A DNA stretch of 64,000 nt from Aldehydirespirator sp965220485 (GTDB lineage Bacteria > Actinomycetota > Acidimicrobiia > Acidimicrobiales > Aldehydirespiratoraceae). Where the stretch lies: the NCBI GenBank assembly GCA_965220485.1, contig OZ244832.1, positions 2,852,001 through 2,916,000 on the forward strand, in the 5' to 3' direction. Shown here piece after piece: positions 1 through 9,058 of this stretch; the first letter of the stretch is position 1, and each line of letters starts with the position of its first letter. The notes beneath the pieces were generated by a model, which was given only the letters and a program-made list of their open reading frames with translations, was not told the DNA's origin and did not search any database. The translations under genes and the position numbers were made by a program.

Positions 1-170
1 GATGGAGATTCAACTACTGATTTAGTACAGATTAGTGACTAAATTGGTATTTCATCGGTGTCATTCTCTCAGCGATCTATTCGGTGCTGCCGAGTCATTA
101 CGGGTTCTCAACCAGCTCACACGGATGCCAGAGAACTACTAACTTAGCACAACTTAGTACCAATTAGTAC
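1..170. promoter_or_regulatory. AT-rich region with repeated TTAGTA motifs beyond the fic stop codon
   Basis: This stretch is much more AT-rich than its surroundings. It holds several copies of a TTAGTA-like motif: near 21-26, 31-36, 153-158 and 163-169, the last overlapping the fic stop codon. Similar motifs (TACTAAT, AATTAGTA) occur on the other side of fic at 1568-1594. What binds them is unknown; they may be operators, or the AT-rich ends of an acquired segment. Confidence 0.3.
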
Positions 171-1534
171 TCTGTGGTTGTGATTCCTTCCGATAGACCG
201 CGGATACGACCTGCTAGGCCGTCGACTGGCCAGAACTCAAACGTCCGACCTACTTGCACCTTCTTGAGTAGATCAATGGCCTCCAGGCCGAGCAAGTCCG
301 TGCGGGCAGACTGATAGGCGACCCGGTGCAAGCGCTTCTGTCCTGCGAAGGTGAAGTAGGTGTCCGGATTCCGTAACGCGTTGCTCAAGATGGCGAGTTG
401 ACGGTGATTCAGTCCGGGAACGCCGCGCATCGCCCGCTCTACCTGAGCGATCTCGCTGCTCTTGCGAGTCAAGTACCTCCGAAGCCCCGCGATTGCTTTT
501 CTGATGACCTCCAGTTGGTAGACAACGAAGTAGGTAACGTCGTTGGAGTCAGTCTCGGTGTACAGATACGATCGGGCGTATTTGGCAGGAGCCTTGCACA
601 GGATGGCCGAGATCGAGATGTCCTGGGCCAACCAGTACCCCGACCGCAGCATCGACCAGTAGAAGAGCACGCGGGCGGTGCGCCCGTTGCCATCAGTGAA
701 CGGGTGGTCGTAACCGACCCAAAAGTGGATCAGCACGGCCTGGACAACAGGGTGCAGGAATCCCTGTCCCGTGTCTCCATTGGCGAAACCGCACAATTGC
801 TCCAGCCGGGACGGCAACTCCTCTGCCGGCGGAGGGCGGTGCAGGAGTTGGCCGTCGTTCCAATAGATCGCAACCCGTTTGTCGCCAGGCTGCTGGAGCC
901 GGCCCGCTTCGGACTCGTCGTCGAGCGTTCCGTCCGTGACAATCCGGTGCAGTTCCAAGACGTCGTCTGGGGTCAAAGGCTCGCTGGAGCCAGCGAGTTC
1001 CTCAGCCCGCTGCATGGCGAAGTAGTTGTTGAGAACCATGCGCTCACTCGTGTCGCGCGGCCGTCGACCGGTCCTCAGGAGCTCCTTGGCGACGCGGCGA
1101 GTGGTAGCCGCGCCCTCCAGGAGACTGGATGTAATGGCCTCCTCGACCAGCGATGACACCAGGTATCGGTCACTTGAACCGACATTGGCGACGATCTCGT
1201 CGATCTGGATTCGGCCGCTGGCCTGTTGGTCGATTCGGTGGACCATCTCCTGGATCCGGTCGATGTTGGTGAACCGGAAGGGATCGCCGTCGGTACCGGT
1301 GAAGGGGAGCAGCCGAGCGTTCTTGACCCGGCTCGCGGCTGTGCCAGCCCACCACTCCTGCAGCGTGAGGCTGTCGGGAGGCTGCCGGTGCCGCATCTCA
1401 TCCCAGTGCAGATAGCGGCCCCTATCATCCACCGGCCCACTGCTTGAGAAGAACTCAGGCAGGCGCTGAGGGTCGTCGGCGGCGATCCTCGCCACAAGCG
1501 GCACCCAATCCGGCGGTTGTAGCGGCCTCTTCAT
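164..1534 (-). CDS. Fic-domain AMPylase-like protein with N-terminal inhibitory motif and C-terminal winged helix
   Basis: A 456-residue Fic protein, which would transfer AMP (or another nucleotide moiety) to hydroxyl side chains of target proteins. The catalytic motif HPFTDGNGR is at residues 277-285, with the active-site His at 277. Upstream, SSLLEG at residues 136-141 fits the (S/T)xxxE(G/N) inhibitory motif, so this is the self-inhibited class with an N-terminal inhibitory helix. The last 90 or so residues (TYFTFAGQKRLHRVAYQSAR onward) resemble the winged helix found at the end of many Fic proteins, which suggests DNA binding or autoregulation. It is flanked by AT-rich DNA and stands alone, as if acquired by transfer. 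The target is unknown. Confidence 0.88.
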   Translation of the reverse strand: MKRPLQPPDWVPLVARIAADDPQRLPEFFSSSGPVDDRGRYLHWDEMRHRQPPDSLTLQEWWAGTAASRVKNARLLPFTGTDGDPFRFTNIDRIQEMVHRIDQQASGRIQIDEIVANVGSSDRYLVSSLVEEAITSSLLEGAATTRRVAKELLRTGRRPRDTSERMVLNNYFAMQRAEELAGSSEPLTPDDVLELHRIVTDGTLDDESEAGRLQQPGDKRVAIYWNDGQLLHRPPPAEELPSRLEQLCGFANGDTGQGFLHPVVQAVLIHFWVGYDHPFTDGNGRTARVLFYWSMLRSGYWLAQDISISAILCKAPAKYARSYLYTETDSNDVTYFVVYQLEVIRKAIAGLRRYLTRKSSEIAQVERAMRGVPGLNHRQLAILSNALRNPDTYFTFAGQKRLHRVAYQSARTDLLGLEAIDLLKKVQVGRTFEFWPVDGLAGRIRGLSEGITTTEY

Positions 1535-1603
1535 TGTGTCGCCCTTCGGTCCACGCTCATCTGATTTACTACTAATATTATCTGAATTAGTAATTGATTG
1601 AAA
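1535..1603 (-). promoter_or_regulatory. AT-rich promoter/operator region of fic
   Basis: The 69 bases in front of fic contain a compact AT block (1561-1597) with TACTAAT at about 1568 and AATTAGTA at about 1585, forming an imperfect inverted repeat around ATATTAT. It is the only strongly AT-rich sequence near the start codon and is the likely promoter. The same motif beyond the gene end suggests a dedicated regulator, possibly the winged helix of Fic itself (inference). Confidence 0.35.
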
Positions 1604-2040
1604 CTATGCGCCCGCCAGGCCAGCCCGGGCTAGCAGAGCGGCTTGCTGGGACTCGGCCTCGGCTCGGATGACGGACTCGCCGGCGGTGAGCAGGCGGCCG
1701 CCGGCCACCACTACCCGGCCGCCGGCCACCACTACCCGTCCATCGACCACCACTGTGTCGACATCGGCGGCGGTGGGGGCGTAGACAAACTCGGAGTACA
1801 TATCGGCGCCGCCAGCCGGGTGGAGTGCAGACGGTCGCGCCGAACTACGGCCAGATCGGCCCGCTCACCCGGCTCGATACTACCTATCTCGCGCTCCAGA
1901 GCAAGGGCTCGGGCACCCCCATGGTGGCCATGTCGAACGCGGTGCGCGGCTGGTCAGGACTCGATGCAGGTGAGTCGGCGGGCGGGCACCCCCATGGTGG
2001 CCATGTCGAACGCGGTGCGAGCGGACACGGCCCGAGGCCC
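1604..2040 (-). pseudogene. C-terminal relic of an SsnA/Atz-type amidohydrolase
   Basis: Reverse-strand frames give pieces of the C-terminus of a metal-dependent amidohydrolase: an AFDMATMG segment near 1925-1940 and again near 1998-2012, then REIGSIEPGERADLAVV in a second frame, then TVVVDGRVVVAGGR (the final beta-strand motif) in a third frame at 1690-1760. The catalytic core is missing and at least two frameshifts separate the pieces. Two local duplications caused part of the damage: a 36-bp block occurs at 1911-1946 and 1984-2019, and a 21-bp unit is doubled near 1695-1735, doubling RVVVAGG. It cannot make an active enzyme. Confidence 0.7.
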
Positions 2041-2106
2041 GGCAGCGGGCTTGTGAATCAGCGCAGCTCCCGCCAGATCTCCTCGAAACGGGTAGCGTCG
2101 GCCGCC

Positions 2107-3237
2107 GTGAGCGGGGCGGATTCGCGGGAGTGGCGGTGCGGGGAGTATGTGATCTCCGACGATCCGGACCGGTTCGATGCGGACGCTCTGCACGACTTCC
2201 TGGAGATCGAGGGGTACTGGGCGCAGGGACGCAGCCGGGAGCAGACCGCGGTGGGCGCGGCCAACAGCGTGGTGCTCGGGGTGTACGGGCCCGACGGGTC
2301 GATGGTGGGCGGGGCCCGGGTCGTGACCGACCGGGCCACATTCGGCTGGTTGACGGACGTGTACGTGCTGGCCGAGTATCGGGGCCGGGGGCTGGGCCGG
2401 GCCGTGGTGGCCGCGGCGTGCGAGCACCCGGCGGTGACCGGGATCAAGCGGGTGCTGCTAAGAACCGTGGACGCCCACGAGCTGTACCGGTCGCTGGGTT
2501 TTGAGGAGCCGCCCGCGCCGGAGCGCTGGATGGAACTGCGGTCCGCGCCGGGGGCCTTGTCGGGCGGGACCGAAGCGGCTGACGAGGCCGGCGGTGGGGG
2601 CACCGAGCCGTCCGCTGGCGGCAACGGAGCGACGTGCGTTACGTTCGACGTGGCTGTGGGGCCGCAGCGCTATACGGCGTGGCAGGGCGGCGGGCTGCCC
2701 GATCCCCGCACCGCCCCGGTGTCACAGATCGCTACGTACTTGCTGGAGATCGTGTCGACGGAGGGACCGGTCACCGCTGATCGGGCCTACCGGATCTACA
2801 TCCGGGGTGCCGGGTCCTCGAAGGTCACCCAGCGGGCGCGGGAGCCGATGCAGCAGGCGCTGGGCCGGCTCACGCTGCGGGGCCAGGTGGAGGCGGACGA
2901 AGTCGACCACGCTGGGTCGCATCAGCAGGTGCTGCGCCTGACGGGTACGCCCCCGGTTGTGGTGCGGGAACTGAGCGAACGGTCCCTGTATGAGGTGCCC
3001 CTCAACGAGATCGCCGAGCTGATGGGCCACAAGCGCCGCGATCTGGTGGGCCGTTCCGGCGCCAGCGATCAGCCCGCCCACGCGGTGGCCGACGTGATCA
3101 GGCAGGCTGCATTGCGCAGGGCCAGCCCCGAGCGGCTGATGCGGGCCGTCCTCGACTCCTACGGCCTGATCCGCATGACCCAGGTCGCCGAGCAGTACCT
3201 GTCCGCGGCGCTGGCCCTGCTCGACGAGCCCGAGTAG
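2107..3237 (+). CDS. GNAT acetyltransferase domain fused to a DUF3320-like C-terminal domain
   Basis: The first 150 residues are a GNAT N-acetyltransferase: the acetyl-CoA loop YRGRGLGRAVV follows a TDVYVLAEY strand, and the fold ends with LYRSLGFEE. A low-complexity Gly/Glu linker follows. The rest (QRYTAWQGGGLPDPRTAP, STEGPVTADRAYRI, ALGRLTLRGQVEAD) resembles the DUF3320-type winged domain often at the end of large helicase or nuclease proteins. The combination is unusual and the substrate is not evident. The start is uncertain: the frame is open upstream into the amidohydrolase relic, and GTG codons at 2053, 2107 and 2149 are all possible; I chose 2107 because it leaves a typical GNAT N-terminus. 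It is convergent with the next, broken gene. Confidence 0.6.
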   Translation: MSGADSREWRCGEYVISDDPDRFDADALHDFLEIEGYWAQGRSREQTAVGAANSVVLGVYGPDGSMVGGARVVTDRATFGWLTDVYVLAEYRGRGLGRAVVAAACEHPAVTGIKRVLLRTVDAHELYRSLGFEEPPAPERWMELRSAPGALSGGTEAADEAGGGGTEPSAGGNGATCVTFDVAVGPQRYTAWQGGGLPDPRTAPVSQIATYLLEIVSTEGPVTADRAYRIYIRGAGSSKVTQRAREPMQQALGRLTLRGQVEADEVDHAGSHQQVLRLTGTPPVVVRELSERSLYEVPLNEIAELMGHKRRDLVGRSGASDQPAHAVADVIRQAALRRASPERLMRAVLDSYGLIRMTQVAEQYLSAALALLDEPE

Positions 3238-3293
3238 CAGCCCCCAAGCCGAACAGGGGCGGACGGCCGTCACTGCCACAGTTCTTGGTGCGA

Positions 3294-3320
3294 GTTTTGT
3301 GCCTATACGGCACATTTCTC
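3294..3320. terminator. Putative bidirectional terminator between convergent genes
   Basis: A short hairpin (TGTGCC, loop TATAC, GGCACA at 3299-3314) is preceded by TTTT-rich and followed by TTTC-rich sequence. It lies between the ends of the forward GNAT gene and the reverse molybdenum hydroxylase relic. The stem is only six pairs, so this is a modest call. Confidence 0.35.
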
Positions 3321-3360
3321 ACCCCGAGATTCAGCGGCTGCGGGCGCGGCGGGCGTAGAG

Positions 3361-4380
3361 CTATTCGGCGTCGGGCACGGTGACGGCCTGCTGTAGGAGC
3401 GACCAGACCCGGGGCGGGGTCAGGGGCAGCTCGGTGGGCCAGGCACCCACGGCCCGGCCCACTGCGGCGGCCACCGCGGCCGGGACCGGATTCAGCGCGC
3501 CCTCTCCGGCGCCCTTGGTTCCGTAGGGACCGGCACCGTCGCCCCGCTCGGCCAGCACCGACGTGATGCGCCGGGGCGTGTCTCGCAGGCGGGGAACCCG
3601 GTACTCGATCAGGTTGGGGTTGGTGAGCTGCTCGCCGTCGTAGACCATCTCCTCCCACAGGGCGATGCCGAGGTCCTGGGTGGCCGCGCCCAGGTCCTGG
3701 CCCTTCACCAGGTCCGGGTTCACGGCGTGGCCCACGTCGCCCACGGCGACCAGGTGCTCGACGGTGACCTCGCCGGTGGTCTCGTCCACGGCCACCTCCA
3801 CCCCCCACCGCGCCGATCTCCCAGAACGGGGGCAGGTTGCGGCGGCGCAGCTCGACCGGGTCGATCCCGAGCCGGGCGGCGGCCATGTCCATGTTCAACT
3901 CCCCGGCCAGCGCGGCCTGGGAGGCGCCGAAGCCCCGGTACGACGACGCCGGGGAGGTGTTGGTGTAGACAGCGACGCCCCGGACCCGCGGGTTGGGCAT
4001 CCGGTAGGGGCCGAAGCTGCGGTTGATGCTCTTGGTCAGCACCCGAGGGCTGTTGTCGGCGTAGGCACCGGTGTCGAAGCGGATGTAAATGTCGCGGGCC
4101 GTGATGCGGGCGTCGGCGTCGAAGCCAGTGCGCACGGTGACCAGCGCGCCGTCGGCCCGGGTGGTGTACATGGCCGCCTCCACGTCGGTTGTGACCTTGA
4201 CGGGCCGTCCCGAGGCCCACGACGCGGCCGCGGCCAGCGGCTCCAGCTTGGTGTAGGACTTCGAGCCGTAGCCGCCGCCGATGTAGGGCACCTCAACCCG
4301 CACCGCGGCCAGCGGCAGCGAGAACATCCGGGCCAGTTCCTTCGGCTGCTCCACCTCGTCCGACGACGAGCGCGGCCCTG
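3361..4380 (-). pseudogene. Xanthine dehydrogenase/CO dehydrogenase-type large (molybdopterin) subunit, truncated and frameshifted
   Basis: Two reverse-strand segments belong to one aldehyde-oxidase/xanthine-dehydrogenase large subunit. The upstream part (about 4355-3805) carries VEVPYIGGGYGSK, SYRGFGASQAA and RLGIDPVELRRRN. A frameshift near 3800, at a C-rich run, moves the frame to the C-terminal part (3801-3361) with TTGEVTVEHLVAVGDVGHAV and GTKGAGEGALNPVPAAVAAA. The N-terminal half of the usual subunit is absent: homology stops near 4360-4380, where a different gene begins on the other strand. The medium FAD and small 2Fe-2S subunits are not present. A CoxG-like gene lies 1.5 kb away, so a molybdenum hydroxylase operon probably once stood here. 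Confidence 0.8.
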
Positions 4381-5905
4381 CCATTGAGGCGCCAACGCCC
4401 ACGACCACGGCCGCGCAGCAGACCGAGCCAGACCGATCCCAGTCCGAGGTGCAACCGAGCGAGCCCGATCCGTCTCCGACGAGCAGCGCCACCCCACCAA
4501 CCACAACCACCAAGCCAGAAGCTGCCGACGACGAGCGCGTAGACGCGTCCAGCGAGGACTACGAGGGACTATCGGGTGACAGCGAGCCGTCAGAGGACCC
4601 CGTCGGGCAGCCCGCGCCGTGCGACGGGACCGACACGCCCGAGGAGATCTTCGCTCCCCGACTGGTTCGCTGGGGCGACGGGTTCCTGGAGTTCGGCTAT
4701 CCCGTCAGCGCTCTCGAATGGGACCGGACTCGTCTCGTAGTGCGCTCCTCTGCTGACGGTCTTGCCTGGTCGGCCATCGAGACCTGCCCGTTCCCCTTCG
4801 CGGACGTGCCAGCCCCCGACACCTCCGAGTACCCGATCGGCGGCACAGCGTCCGACGGGCAGCGACTGCTCCTCACGATGCGACACGAGGATCGAGTCTT
4901 GGTGTCAATCACCAGCGATCTGTCCCACTGGGAGACCTTCGAGGTAGTGCTGACCCAGCCGGATGGCCTGCCCTATGGCGTTCGAGCTGACACTCGGGTC
5001 CAGCATCTGGCAATCGGACCAGACGGGTGGCTCCTGCTGACGGAGACACATCTCGGGGTGGACCTCTGGGTGCTCGCGCCAGCCGACATACGGGAGTCCG
5101 CTCAACACATCCAATTCGGCTACCCCGAATCGCAAGGCCTTGCCGTCAAGTGGAAGACCGAACAGCAGGCACCAGATGAGCCCTACCACTCCCGGTTCGT
5201 GACTTGGGAGGAGTTGGGCATCGACGAGGACACTTACTCCGATTACGGCATTGCGGAATACGCAAACAAGCCCTATACGCCCAGCTGGCTCAGATCCTTA
5301 AACTCCTGGTCGGCCGGTCGGGGCCTAAAACCCGTCCGGGCTGGGCTGCCCCAAGTGAGCCGAGCCAACAGCTGGCGGATCGTGGGAACCGACGCCAGCG
5401 ATGTCGGGCTGCCCTGGATTGCCGAGGCCGGATACCCGCCGGCCGTAGGCGTCAACGAGATGTTCTTCTCGTCGGACGGAACGACTTGGGACCGCATCGA
5501 CACCCCTGGAGGAGTCGGGGTGACCCTGATGAACCTCACCACCGTAGAGAACGGCATTCTCGTCGTGGGCGACGTTTCTGAGGAGGCCTACTACAACCCG
5601 ATCAGGTCGCAACTGTGGTTCGCCGACGCGACAGGGTCGGACTGGCGGTCCGTCGAATTGCCTGGACTCCCGGAGCGGTCATGGATCAACCACCACGATG
5701 GTGGCCACGGCGTCGTGGGGATGAGTGGACTAACCGAGGGCGATTGGCATGCCCAATGGATAGTCGGCTCGAAGACTCGAAGAACGGAGTCGATTGGCTG
5801 GTGATGGAGCACCCAGCTCCCAGAGAGTTGCGGATGTCCATCATCGGCGATGTGATGTTGGTGACGGACCGCGAGGGCAACACCCAGCGCTTCCTGATCC
5901 CATAG
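4380..5905 (+). pseudogene. Secreted beta-propeller-like protein, 5'-truncated with a 3' frameshift
   Basis: The frame begins in a Thr/Pro-rich linker (APTPTTTAAQQTEP, from about 4386) of the kind that follows a lipoprotein signal peptide, but no signal peptide precedes it; the sequence upstream belongs to the molybdenum hydroxylase relic. The body (from the GTG at 4449) shows repeated strands such as RLVVRSSADGLAWSAIETCP and MFFSSDGTTWDRIDTP, the SSDGxxW pattern of extracellular propellers. Near 5770-5780 the frame breaks: the original frame stops at 5804, while another frame continues with DSKNGVDWLVMEHP to a natural end at 5905. Both ends are damaged, so a functional product is unlikely. 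Confidence 0.6.
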
Positions 5906-5920
5906 ACAAAATTGCGACTG

Positions 5921-6403
5921 TTAGGCGACGGACCCGGCCAGCCCCGCGGCCGCGTTGATGCAGAAGGTGTCTATGAGCTTGGTGGCCTTGGAGCGGATGA
6001 CGCCGGCGCCGAGGGTGGCCACTCGGCCGGTGATCTCGTAGGACCCAATCAGTAGGACCCGGGTGCGGTCCGGGCCGGCGTCTGACAGGTGGGCCGCGGC
6101 GTCGATCATGATCCGGGAGCGGATCTGACGGTCCTCGCCCCTCGCCCGAATCGACACCTCCTCAAGGTCCTGCACCCCGGCCACCTCGATGCGAAGATCG
6201 GCTCGCAGCGAGAACGGGCCGACCTTGTCCTCGAAGGCGGCCTGGAAGCTGGAGCCGTCGATTCCGGATCCGCCCGACGAGACCTCCGTCACCGAGTGCA
6301 CGATCGGCAGCCACGACGCCACGGACTGCACGTCCAACAGCCGGGGCCAGACTTTCTCCCGAGGCGCCTCGACCATGAACTCCCGGTTTATCGACTCCCT
6401 CAC
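5921..6403 (-). CDS. CoxG-like SRPBCC family protein
   Basis: This 160-residue protein has the features of the CoxG (carbon monoxide dehydrogenase subunit G) branch of SRPBCC proteins: an N-terminal FMVEAPREKVWPRLLDVQSV start of the helix-grip fold and a C-terminal helix TLGAGVIRSKATKLIDTF. CoxG-type proteins help mature or membrane-anchor molybdenum hydroxylases. The remains of a molybdenum hydroxylase large subunit 1.5 kb downstream support that link, but with the partner broken this gene may be an orphan. No frameshift is visible. Confidence 0.75.
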   Translation of the reverse strand: MRESINREFMVEAPREKVWPRLLDVQSVASWLPIVHSVTEVSSGGSGIDGSSFQAAFEDKVGPFSLRADLRIEVAGVQDLEEVSIRARGEDRQIRSRIMIDAAAHLSDAGPDRTRVLLIGSYEITGRVATLGAGVIRSKATKLIDTFCINAAAGLAGSVA

Positions 6404-6415
6404 ATCAAGCCCTTG

Positions 6416-6886
6416 CTAGCCCAAGCTCATCCCGTCCAAGAGTCTGCCTTCGAGCGCGGCGTCAACCGCCTCCGTCGCGTTGAAATGGGCGATCAAGGCG
6501 ATCAGCTTCCGATCGGTCTCAACGATATGGGCTCCCTGCGCCGCGAATCCTGCGTCCACTTTGGACTCGAGGCGGTCGATGCGCTCCCCGAGACTCACCT
6601 CAACGCCGTCGATGCGCTCCCCAACACTGTCGAGGCCGTCGTTGATATCGTTCAAGGTGAAGAGGAGCAGAGCCACCGCCAAGGTGCCGAGGAAAGTCAG
6701 CACGGCCAGCGTGAGCCCGAGAAAGAGGCTCAGCAGCGGGTTCTCGGCAATCTGATCTCGCAGCCTGGGCCTGGCGGGTGTGGCCTCGATGGCCGGAGCA
6801 CCGGCCGGGGCCTGCGGGGTTGCGGTGGGATCGGGGTTGTGAGTCATCTGCGGTGCTGACGGGTGGGCGGGGGCGACTGATGTCAT
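6416..6886 (-). CDS. Small membrane protein with one TM helix and a coiled coil
   Basis: I do not recognise a family. The start at 6886 is chosen because AGGAG lies seven bases upstream; longer frames lack a ribosome site. The 156-residue product has a Pro/Ala-rich N-terminus, one hydrophobic segment (SLFLGLTLAVLTFLGTLAVA, roughly residues 60-80), then heptad-like coiled coil (NDINDGLDSVGERIDGVEVS and LGERIDRLESKVDAGF). The repeats resemble the helical linker seen in small membrane-anchored coiled-coil proteins. It ends 12 bases before the CoxG-like gene starts and may be cotranscribed with it. Confidence 0.6.
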   Translation of the reverse strand: MTSVAPAHPSAPQMTHNPDPTATPQAPAGAPAIEATPARPRLRDQIAENPLLSLFLGLTLAVLTFLGTLAVALLLFTLNDINDGLDSVGERIDGVEVSLGERIDRLESKVDAGFAAQGAHIVETDRKLIALIAHFNATEAVDAALEGRLLDGMSLG

Positions 6887-7098
6887 GGGGCTTCTCCTGG
6901 GCCCACGGCACGGATAAGAGTGCGGGTGCTGTGCGTAATGAAGGACAGTGGCGCACCGCTTGATGGCCCGGTGGCGAAGCTTGTAGATTAGAATATCTCT
7001 ATATGCACTGTAGTGCAACCCCTGTGCCAGGTTATGTCATGCAGTTTAGATATAGGCTGCGACGCAGCCGCCGCCGAGTGACTCAGGTGCCGGTGGAA

Positions 7099-7903
7099 TC
7101 AAGCTCGGAGGGCGGGCAGGACCTCTCGGCCCAGCAGCTCGACCGAGGCGAACCAGCGGTCGAAGTTCATGCGCAGGTCGAACACCAGATGCTCCACCCC
7201 CACGTCAGCGAAGCGGTGGACCTGCTCCACCACTTCGTCAGGGGTGCCGGCGATCAGCGAGCCCTCGATGTCCTCGGCGGTGGCGAAACGGCCCGACGGG
7301 GGCTTGGCACACCACTTGCCCCGCTTGTTGGCCCACGCCAGCAGGCCATCCAGGTTCACCCCGGACACCGCCAGGTCGTGGGTGGCCGCAATCGATGTCG
7401 GCGGGATCACCGCGATGGTGGGCATGGGCCGGCCGCTGGCCGCGGTCAGCTCCCGCATGGTGGCCACCCGCTCCGCGATGGTCAGCAGGGTGGTGCGCCC
7501 CGGCATCCAGCCGTCGCAATACTCGGCGGCCAGCCGGGCCGAGCGAGGGGTGGCCCCGCAACACCAGAACGGCACCGGGACGCTCGGCTTGGGCTCGATG
7601 GAGATGTTCTCGAAGGAGTACATGTCGTCGCGGTACGTGACCCCGTCCTCTTGCAGCAAGCGGCGCAGGATCTCGGCGTTGGACCGACCCGGTCCACGCC
7701 GGCCATGTCGATCACATCGAACTCGTGGTCGAAGGTGCCCGCCCCAAACCCGAGGATCACCCGGTCGCCGACCGGCTGCACAGCGTGCCCACGCTGATGA
7801 CGGTGTGCACCGGATGGCGGAACGGGATCAGCGAGTCCGTTCCGAGCGTGATGCTCTTGGTGACCGCCCCGATGGCGGTGAGCGTGGTGAGCGCCTCGTA
7901 GAA
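7099..7903 (-). pseudogene. LLM-class (luciferase-like, F420 family) oxidoreductase, fragmented
   Basis: The C-terminal 186 residues (7659-7099) form a clean frame: TYRDDMYSFENISIEPKPS, RSARLAAEYCDGWMPG and DEVVEQVHRFADVGVEHLVF are typical of LLM oxidoreductases. Upstream, further pieces lie in two other frames: VGDRVILGFGAGTFDHEFD near 7775-7700 and TLTAIGAVTKSITLGTDSL near 7870-7800. At least two frameshifts are therefore present. The N-terminal 70 or so residues are missing because the gene is cut near 7904 by a copy of the 109-bp interspersed repeat. Related intact LLM gene: 31475-32452. Confidence 0.75.
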
Positions 7904-7996
7904 CGAACGCACCGAAATCTGTAGAGAAACGCGTCATATACGACCACAACCCGTGCAGATTTGGTGAGAGACGGTGAGTCCATCGGTGGATCCAGG
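7904..7996 (-). repeat. 109-bp interspersed repeat, copy 1 (partial)
   Basis: About 93 bases match the repeat copies at 36791-36899 and 58924-59032 with very few differences. The core holds an inverted pair AAATCTG (7915-7921) and CAGATTT (7955-7961). As in the other copies, one end abuts the 3' end of a reverse-strand gene (here hydantoinase, whose stop is at 7998), and the other end coincides with the break in the LLM gene. Confidence 0.75.
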
Positions 7997-7997
7997 A

Positions 7998-9058
7998 TCA
8001 CAGCGTGGGGCGGGCGTGGCGGCCCCAGCCGGGCTCGCCCACCACCTTGCGGTCCAAATAAACGTCGCGGCCCCGCACCATCGTGCGATGGATGCGGCCC
8101 TTGGTGACCCGGCCGTCGTACGGCGTCCAGCCGCACTTCGACAGCACGGTGTCGGCCGAGTGGCGGGTCGCATCGGCGGGGTCGAAGACCACGACGTCGG
8201 CGTCGTAGCCGGGCCGCAGGAAGCCCTTGGACGCCAGCTTGAACTCGGTAGCCGGCTCCTCGGCCACCCGCGGAAACGGGATCAGCCCGTCCATCGAGCA
8301 GTCGAGCAGCATCGGGTACTGCTCCTGGATTCCGGGCGTGCCGGTGTGACAGGCCCAGCAGTCCTGGAAGCCGACCTCCTTCTCGGCCCGGGTGTGGGGG
8401 GCGTGGTCCGACGACAGCATGTTGATGGTGCCGTCGTTGAGGACCCCCCACACCGCCTCGCGGTGATGGTCGGGCACCCAGTACGACAGCGCGTAGGGGC
8501 CGAGGCGCTCGATGTCGGTCCAGCGGGACAGGAACAGGGCCCAGTGGTTGACCTCGCATCTCACCGGCACGCCGCGCTCCTTGGCCCGGCGCACCAGCTC
8601 CACCGACCCCTCGGTCTGCATGTGCACGATGTGGAGCTTGGTCCCGGTGGCCTCGGCCATCTGCAGGATCACCGCGATGGCGGCGTCCCAGATCAGGCCG
8701 TTGTGGGTGGCCACGGTCTGGGCATAGGCGGCCGGGCTGCGGTCGCCCCGGTCCCAGTGGGTCTGCTCGGTGACGTCCATGATCGCCTGGTCGTGGGGGT
8801 GGATCATGAACGGCAGCCCGGTGGGGCCGAAGGCCTCGAACATGCGCAGCAGGTGCCCGTGGTCGTGGATGCCGGTGCCGCTGGGATGAGGGTAGTCGCG
8901 GCCGGTGTCGACCACCATGTAGATCTTGAAGGCGGCCACCCCGGCGTCGGCCATGGGCCGCACCTCGGTCAGCACGCTGGGCACCGGGTTGTGGTTCCAG
9001 TCGACGATGCTCTTGGCGTCGTAGAGGTCGAACAACTCCTCGAGCAGCCGGCGCGGCC
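7998..9058 (-). pseudogene. Hydantoinase/dihydropyrimidinase-type amidohydrolase lacking its N-terminus
   Basis: About 350 residues of a cyclic-amidohydrolase TIM barrel. Visible are the lysine segment AAFKIYMV (equivalent to the carboxylated metal-bridging Lys), PFMIHPHDQAIM and LHIVHMQTEGS (metal His), and SSDHAPHTRAEKE (catalytic Asp). The C-terminal beta-sandwich motif ADVVVFDPADATRHSADT is also there. The N-terminal 140 or so residues with the HxH metal pair are gone: near 9058 the sequence switches, in another frame, to an alpha/beta hydrolase. Without HxH it should not bind its binuclear metal centre, so I call it a pseudogene although the remaining frame is open. Confidence 0.7.

Noticed and set aside
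1911..2019. Repeat-spacer-repeat pattern (36/37/36) resembling a two-repeat CRISPR
   Set aside because: Both repeats encode the same part of an amidohydrolase and there are only two; it is a local duplication in a relic.
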